The notes beneath the pieces are model-generated. The model made no database searches, was not told where the DNA came from, and saw only the letters and a program-made list of their open reading frames with translations. Positions 7,148 through 10,801 of a DNA stretch of 10,801 nucleotides are shown here, in pieces. The first letter of the stretch is position 1; the number at the start of each line of letters is the position of its first letter. The position numbers and the translations under genes are program-made. Source of the DNA: Candidatus Hydrogenedentota bacterium (GTDB taxonomy: Bacteria; Hydrogenedentota; Hydrogenedentia; Hydrogenedentales; SCBR16-9); contig SKJD01000352.1 of the NCBI GenBank assembly GCA_007116095.1, positions 1 through 10,801 of the forward strand, given 5' to 3'.

Positions 7148-7993
7148 ATGTCAAACCCGGATCAATATGTTCCCGATCGCTCCAAGCTGTATCACTTCAA
7201 ACTGGACCTGGTTCTGGGGCAAGGGGGAACCGGGAGAGTATACCGCGGCATTGACACGACGAAGGGCGATGTCTATGCGATCAAGCTCTTCCATGAAAAT
7301 TTCTTTCGCAACCGCCTGCACCTGCGCGACCTGACGAAGAGCATCAAGAAGTACAAGAAGCTGGACCACCAGAATATCGTCAAGATATTCGACTTTATTG
7401 ATGACAAAGAAGGCCGCTGCATGGTGATGGAGTACATTGACGGACCCAGTCTGCGCTGGTATATGCAGAACCGCCCCTGGGATTTGCGGGAGCGGCTGAC
7501 CATCTGCGCCCAGATTTGCAACGGCTTGCAGTACCTGCACGAAAACAAAATTATCCACCATGACTTTAAGCCAGCGAACGTGCTCTTCACCCGGCAGGGC
7601 GTGGCCAAGCTGGTGGACTACTCACTCTACGGCAGCAGCCTCTTGCTGGAGCTCTTTGACAAGGGCGCGGGTGAGCAGGTGACGCCCATGTTTGTGCCGC
7701 CGGAATTCATTCGCCGCGAGCATACGACCGCGAAGAGCGATCAGTACTCCCTGGGTATTACCATGTACATGATGTTTGCGGAGCGGGTGCCGTTTGGTGT
7801 GGACAATTTGCAAAAACTGAACTATTGCCACTTAAAGGTCGTGCCGGATCACCCTTCTAAAATCAATCCCAAATGCCCGATGGAATTGGGTGACATCATC
7901 ATGCGCCTGCTCAGTAAGCAGCCTAAGGACCGATTTAAGGACTGTGACGAGCTGCGTATCGCCCTCTCGGGGATTGGCCGCAGCCGGATATAA
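7148..7993 (+). CDS. Soluble Ser/Thr protein kinase-like protein with altered motifs
   Basis: This 281-residue, single-domain Hanks-type kinase has no membrane segment, PASTA repeats or other added domain, so it should be cytoplasmic. Visible parts are the glycine-rich loop GQGGTGRVYRG (24-34), ATP lysine Lys46 in YAIKLF, hinge MEYIDGPS (94-101), catalytic loop HHDFKPANVLF with Asp139, Lys141 and Asn144, VPPEF in place of APE (183-187), SDQYSLG (197-203) and KDRF with Arg263. The HRD arginine is histidine, DFG is DYS (157-159, metal-binding Asp kept), and the usual helix-C glutamate appears to be replaced near Ser65 in KSIKKYKKLDH. It may be a weak kinase or an atypical one. ATG 7148 is chosen over ATG 7140, which sits too close to the ribosome site and is in another frame. 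It lies 95 bases after rsfS, so it may share that transcript. Targets are unknown. Confidence 0.88.
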   Translation: MSNPDQYVPDRSKLYHFKLDLVLGQGGTGRVYRGIDTTKGDVYAIKLFHENFFRNRLHLRDLTKSIKKYKKLDHQNIVKIFDFIDDKEGRCMVMEYIDGPSLRWYMQNRPWDLRERLTICAQICNGLQYLHENKIIHHDFKPANVLFTRQGVAKLVDYSLYGSSLLLELFDKGAGEQVTPMFVPPEFIRREHTTAKSDQYSLGITMYMMFAERVPFGVDNLQKLNYCHLKVVPDHPSKINPKCPMELGDIIMRLLSKQPKDRFKDCDELRIALSGIGRSRI

Positions 7994-8029
7994 GGCACAG
8001 GGCTGACGCGATTGTAGCCCACCTGAATA

Positions 8030-8081
8030 GAATCAATAAAATACCCGGGACGCCGCCAACGACAATGGCAGCATCCCGGGT
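8030..8081 (-). terminator. Terminator between convergent kinase and pyrophosphorylase genes
   Basis: ACCCGGGA (8043-8050) pairs perfectly with TCCCGGGT (8074-8081), and an inner GCCA/TGGC stem (8055-8058 with 8066-8069) extends the hairpin. Read on the minus strand the hairpin is followed by TATTTTATTGATTC, a good T-rich tail, so it should end the pyrophosphorylase transcript. On the plus strand the tail CGTTGTTGTGT is weaker, so it may also partly end the kinase transcript. Confidence 0.75.
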
Positions 8082-8101
8082 CGTTGTTGTGTAGGGCAGT
8101 T

Positions 8102-9535
8102 TCAGATCAGCTTGCCGTCCTTGTCGATGCCGATGTCGCCCGACGCTGGCCAGATGAAGTCGCGGGTCTTTTCCAGGAACTCCGCCTCGCTCAGGGCGAA
8201 TTGCGGCGAAATTTCAATGGCAATGGACACCCGGCCTTCACTGTCCCGGGGCACGGGGCAACCGGCTTTCTCCAACCATTTCGCCCAATACTCCCGCATC
8301 GTGGCCCAGGCGCCCTCGACACTGTTTTCTCCGGAGTAGGACTTGATCGGGGTGTATTCGCCCGGGGGGTCAATCTCCAGGGCGACAGGTTCATGCTGGA
8401 TAAAGCGCAGTGCATCAAAGACGAAGGTCTCGAATTTGTAGGCATTCGGCGCGTCGGGTTTGACGAGCTTGCCAGCCTCATTAATATACGGCACTTTTTT
8501 GTGCGCCCGGTGCCAGGGGAATTGCTCGAAGCGATTGAAGGTCTCCTCGATAAAATCCACGGACAGGATATGGATCGCAGGATTGCCCGCGTAGTACACC
8601 ACGTTCCCCTCGGCGTCGGTTTCGAGCAGTTGGGGGTAGAGGTCCAGCTCGCTGTACTCGATCACGCGGTATTCGCCGTCACAGAGGCAATGTACGCCCA
8701 CCGCCTCGCGGGGCTGGTGCTTCCGGTGGTTCTTGGAAGCCATCTGCGCCTGCGCCTGCACGTGGTAGCCGATGAAATAGGGGTCAGCGACCTTTACGGC
8801 CCAGTTGTCCACCTGGAAATAACTCAGATATTTCACGCCGCGCGCACGTGCGTCCTTGATCACGCCGTTTTCAACCATCGCCGGAATACAGCCGCCGTGC
8901 CCGTTGGGATTCTTCGCCAGACGGTCCGGGGCTTCCAGCATAAACTTGCCCTGATCATCAACACACGGGACCATGCGCTGGTGGAGGAACTGAATCTGAT
9001 CCGGATGGAGTCCGAAATAGGCATGCTCCTCGAAAAAGGCCTGCGTGGCCGGGCCATTGGCGTCACTGACCATGATATACCAGGGCAGGGTGCAGCCATA
9101 CCGGTTCTGGAGGTTGTGTATTTTCTCGGCGTGAAATTCGAAGAGGGATTTCTGGCTCACCGGCCCGATGGGGTAGGCGCCTTTGGGGCCGTCAAAGCCG
9201 AGCCGGGTGCCCTGTCCACCAGCTACAAGAAAAAGACCCACTTCCCCGGCGCGAAAGGCGGCTTCTCCGGCTTCCAACGCGTCCTGACAGTCCGAGCGTG
9301 TAGGGTCAACCTTGGGAATGACCGACACCGGGCGGATTTCCTGGAAGTGCTCCACCTCCGGGTCATTGAACACCCATTCCTCTGTCAAACGCTGCATCAA
9401 CGGGAAATCAATACTTTCCAGTTCGGATAGCAATCGTTCCCGACCGGCTTCATCCAGGCGGTCCCAGAACTGAAAAACCTGTTCCTGGCCATACGCCGCC
9501 GCCAATTCGCGCAATGCTTTTTCCTTGTCCGCCAT
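8102..9535 (-). CDS. UAP1-like UDP-sugar pyrophosphorylase (UDPGP family)
   Basis: The enzyme should join UTP and a sugar 1-phosphate, probably GlcNAc-1-P (possibly GalNAc-1-P or Glc-1-P), to give a UDP-sugar and pyrophosphate in the cytoplasm for glycan synthesis. Its 477 residues follow eukaryotic UAP1 closely in layout: helical N-terminus, nucleotide loop LVAGGQGTRLG (103-113) with PKG (117-119), NPNGHGG (209-215), YFQVDNWAVKVADPYFIGY (239-257), IEYSEL (292-297), AGNPAIHI (316-323), KVPYIN (347-352), KFETFVFD (367-374) and a YTPIK segment (394-398). It is not the GlmU type usual in bacteria, as no left-handed beta-helix acetyltransferase domain is present. Human UAP1 is slightly longer. 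ATG 9535 is the only sensible start. AGGAGG lies 14 bases upstream, which is a long spacing. A terminator separates it from the DUF1573 gene. Confidence 0.88.
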   Translation of the reverse strand: MADKEKALRELAAAYGQEQVFQFWDRLDEAGRERLLSELESIDFPLMQRLTEEWVFNDPEVEHFQEIRPVSVIPKVDPTRSDCQDALEAGEAAFRAGEVGLFLVAGGQGTRLGFDGPKGAYPIGPVSQKSLFEFHAEKIHNLQNRYGCTLPWYIMVSDANGPATQAFFEEHAYFGLHPDQIQFLHQRMVPCVDDQGKFMLEAPDRLAKNPNGHGGCIPAMVENGVIKDARARGVKYLSYFQVDNWAVKVADPYFIGYHVQAQAQMASKNHRKHQPREAVGVHCLCDGEYRVIEYSELDLYPQLLETDAEGNVVYYAGNPAIHILSVDFIEETFNRFEQFPWHRAHKKVPYINEAGKLVKPDAPNAYKFETFVFDALRFIQHEPVALEIDPPGEYTPIKSYSGENSVEGAWATMREYWAKWLEKAGCPVPRDSEGRVSIAIEISPQFALSEAEFLEKTRDFIWPASGDIGIDKDGKLI

Positions 9536-9599
9536 GGGTGTGTATCTATCCTCCTGGTTGAATGATGTTTTGACTGGTTTTGCAGGAAATACAAAAGAG

Positions 9600-9636
9600 G
9601 GACCGTACAGTCGCTGCGATTGCGGCCATACGGTCC
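9600..9636 (-). terminator. Terminator after the DUF1573 gene
   Basis: GGACCGTA (9600-9607) and TACGGTCC (9629-9636) form a perfect 8-base stem. Read on the minus strand the stem is followed by CTCTTTTGTATTTCC, a T-rich tail, which fits a rho-independent terminator. It lies 57 bases past the DUF1573 stop and 64 bases before the pyrophosphorylase start. Confidence 0.72.
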
Positions 9637-9640
9637 GTAG

Positions 9641-9670
9641 TGTTTACTAATTCAATGAGGTTGCTGTCAA
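9641..9670 (-). promoter_or_regulatory. Weak candidate promoter for the pyrophosphorylase
   Basis: On the minus strand a consensus TTGACA (9670-9665) is followed after 18 bases by TAAACA (9646-9641), a poor -10 box. Transcription would start near 9634, inside the terminator hairpin, and so would avoid forming its full stem. This is suggestive only. Confidence 0.25.
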
Positions 9671-9692
9671 GTGGGTTCGCTTGTTGGGTAAC

Positions 9693-10801
9693 TTACGGTG
9701 TTGGCACATAGACCCGTACGGCCACCTTGTCCTGAATGACCCCGGCCTCAGAGACTACATTAAACGTGACGTCGCTGTCGTGTTGACCAGGCTCGGCGCC
9801 ACCGACAATGCCCACCTCGAAAGCAGCCATGCGGGGATTGTCGCGGGGCAACAATTCCACCGTGATTAGATCGCTGTTGTAGTCCAGGTTAGTGATGTCG
9901 ATCGGCAAATCCGCACTGACTGTCGCAGTGGCCTGCTCCATGGTCGCCTCATCGTCATCGTCAAAAAGCATGAGGCGCTGTCCAGGCCCCGGGGTCACCT
10001 GATAGTGAGAGGTGATGATCCCGTTGACATAATAGGGGAACTGCGGCAGTCGCGCCACGTTCGACTCAATGATGAAACGGTGGTTGAACGGCCCCGGTGG
10101 CGTATTGGGCAACACATTCACAATGATACGATATTCTGCCTTGCCAGGCTCTTGCCATTCGGATTCCGGAATTTCCTCGAACTCAAGCATCAGGCCGCCC
10201 ATCTCACTGTCCTGTTCGTCGGCCAACACATCGACGTTGTCAATAACAATACGTTCTTCCTGCAACTGGCGGTAATGCACCTCAAATTGGGCAACGCTGC
10301 CCCGTTCGACCATACCGATGTCGAGCTGTGCGGGTATTACTTCAAATTCCGGCTCGACGCGACAGGGCACGTTCACCCGAATCATGGGACGTTCGGGATC
10401 GTTGGATACGACGGTCAGGTAATGGTTCGATTCGAAGCCTGGAATGCCCTGGGGGATAACGGCAACGTCAATGTACGACTCGCCACCTGGCGGAATTGTC
10501 GCCCGGTCCCGGTCGATGCCGCCAAGGGTGCAGGCCGAGCAACTGGTCTGAATGCGGTTGATACGTAGCGGCCCCTTGCCACGATTATAAACCTTTAGTT
10601 CGGCCCGTGTGATTTCGGTGTTATCGATAACACCCAGGTCGAAATTGGTGGTCTCCAGCTCGATAACCGGCTGACGTTCAGGATCGGTTTCAAAGACGGG
10701 AATTTGGCCAGCGACATTGTCTTGGGAAGGGGTGCTTTCCATGCTGCGGAACACCAGCCCGAAGACGGTAAGAAACAAAATGAAAATAATGATGCCGACG
10801 A
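9693..10801 (-). CDS. Membrane-anchored DUF1573 domain protein (5' end cut by window edge)
   Basis: The frame stays open to the right edge (about 368 codons in view), so the N-terminus is missing. A TTG at 10778 is not the start: codons before it read VGIIIFIL and join LFLTVFGLVF to make one hydrophobic segment, a likely membrane anchor. After a polar linker (ESTPSQDNVAGQ) comes a DUF1573 immunoglobulin-like domain: IELETTNFDLGVID, VYNRGKGPLRI, the hallmark TSCSACTLGG (cysteines at about 10541 and 10532) and IPPGGESYIDV. Two further beta-rich segments follow, starting EFEVIPAQLDIG and HYQVTPGPGQ, with an acidic patch FDDDDE. DUF1573 proteins are usually outside the cytoplasm and their role is poorly known. 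The paired cysteines could form a disulphide or bind metal. It is followed by its own terminator. Confidence 0.85.
   Translation of the reverse strand, partial: VGIIIFILFLTVFGLVFRSMESTPSQDNVAGQIPVFETDPERQPVIELETTNFDLGVIDNTEITRAELKVYNRGKGPLRINRIQTSCSACTLGGIDRDRATIPPGGESYIDVAVIPQGIPGFESNHYLTVVSNDPERPMIRVNVPCRVEPEFEVIPAQLDIGMVERGSVAQFEVHYRQLQEERIVIDNVDVLADEQDSEMGGLMLEFEEIPESEWQEPGKAEYRIIVNVLPNTPPGPFNHRFIIESNVARLPQFPYYVNGIITSHYQVTPGPGQRLMLFDDDDEATMEQATATVSADLPIDITNLDYNSDLITVELLPRDNPRMAAFEVGIVGGAEPGQHDSDVTFNVVSEAGVIQDKVAVRVYVPTP

Noticed and set aside
8084..9430. Long plus-strand open frame (about 448 codons) opposite the pyrophosphorylase
   Set aside because: It lies wholly antisense to a gene with clear family motifs and its translation shows no recognisable domain. 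High-GC codon bias explains it.
10776..10778. TTG as start of the DUF1573 gene
   Set aside because: The frame continues upstream to the window edge with hydrophobic codons that complete a membrane segment.

Overview
This looks like a piece of chromosome from a Gram-negative bacterium, of moderately high GC by eye. It is mostly housekeeping genes plus cell-envelope and signalling genes. Two adjacent lipopolysaccharide-core kinase-like genes and a lipoprotein signal point to an outer membrane. A eukaryote-type (UAP1-like) sugar-nucleotide pyrophosphorylase, a DUF1573 protein and a stand-alone Ser/Thr kinase are together most familiar from the PVC group (Planctomycetes, Verrucomicrobia, Lentisphaerae, Kiritimatiellae) and neighbouring uncultured phyla such as Hydrogenedentota. 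That placement is inferred from gene content, and the sequence alone cannot fix the species.

Layout. (1) Positions 1-1338, minus: a sugar-ABC-type solute-binding lipoprotein, cut by the left edge and open across its whole length. (2) Positions 1486-3152, minus: two overlapping Kdo/WaaP-family lipopolysaccharide kinase-like genes, the first with an in-frame hexanucleotide repeat. (3) Positions 3153-3386: a divergent promoter region with an extended -10 promoter candidate facing each way. (4) Positions 3387-6599, plus: gatC-gatA-gatB, a complete tRNA-dependent amidotransferase operon. (5) Positions 6660-7052: rsfS (ribosomal silencing factor), starting at TTG. (6) Positions 7148-7993: a soluble Ser/Thr kinase-like protein with altered catalytic motifs. 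(7) Positions 8043-8081: a terminator hairpin between convergent genes. (8) Positions 8102-9535, minus: the UAP1-like pyrophosphorylase. (9) Positions 9600-9636: a second terminator. (10) Positions 9693-10801, minus: a membrane-anchored DUF1573 protein cut by the right edge.

How they work together. GatCAB and RsfS both act in translation: GatCAB makes Gln-tRNA(Gln) and/or Asn-tRNA(Asn), and RsfS blocks subunit joining on uL14. The kinase follows them on the same strand with only short gaps, so co-transcription is possible. The two envelope kinases, the lipoprotein and the UDP-sugar pyrophosphorylase suggest surface-glycan and sugar metabolism, but nothing in the sequence links them into one pathway. 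No mobile element, CRISPR array, tRNA or rRNA was seen. I do not see a convincing undescribed system. The points most worth following are the kinase next to rsfS, the pair of overlapping envelope kinases and the repeat inside one of them.
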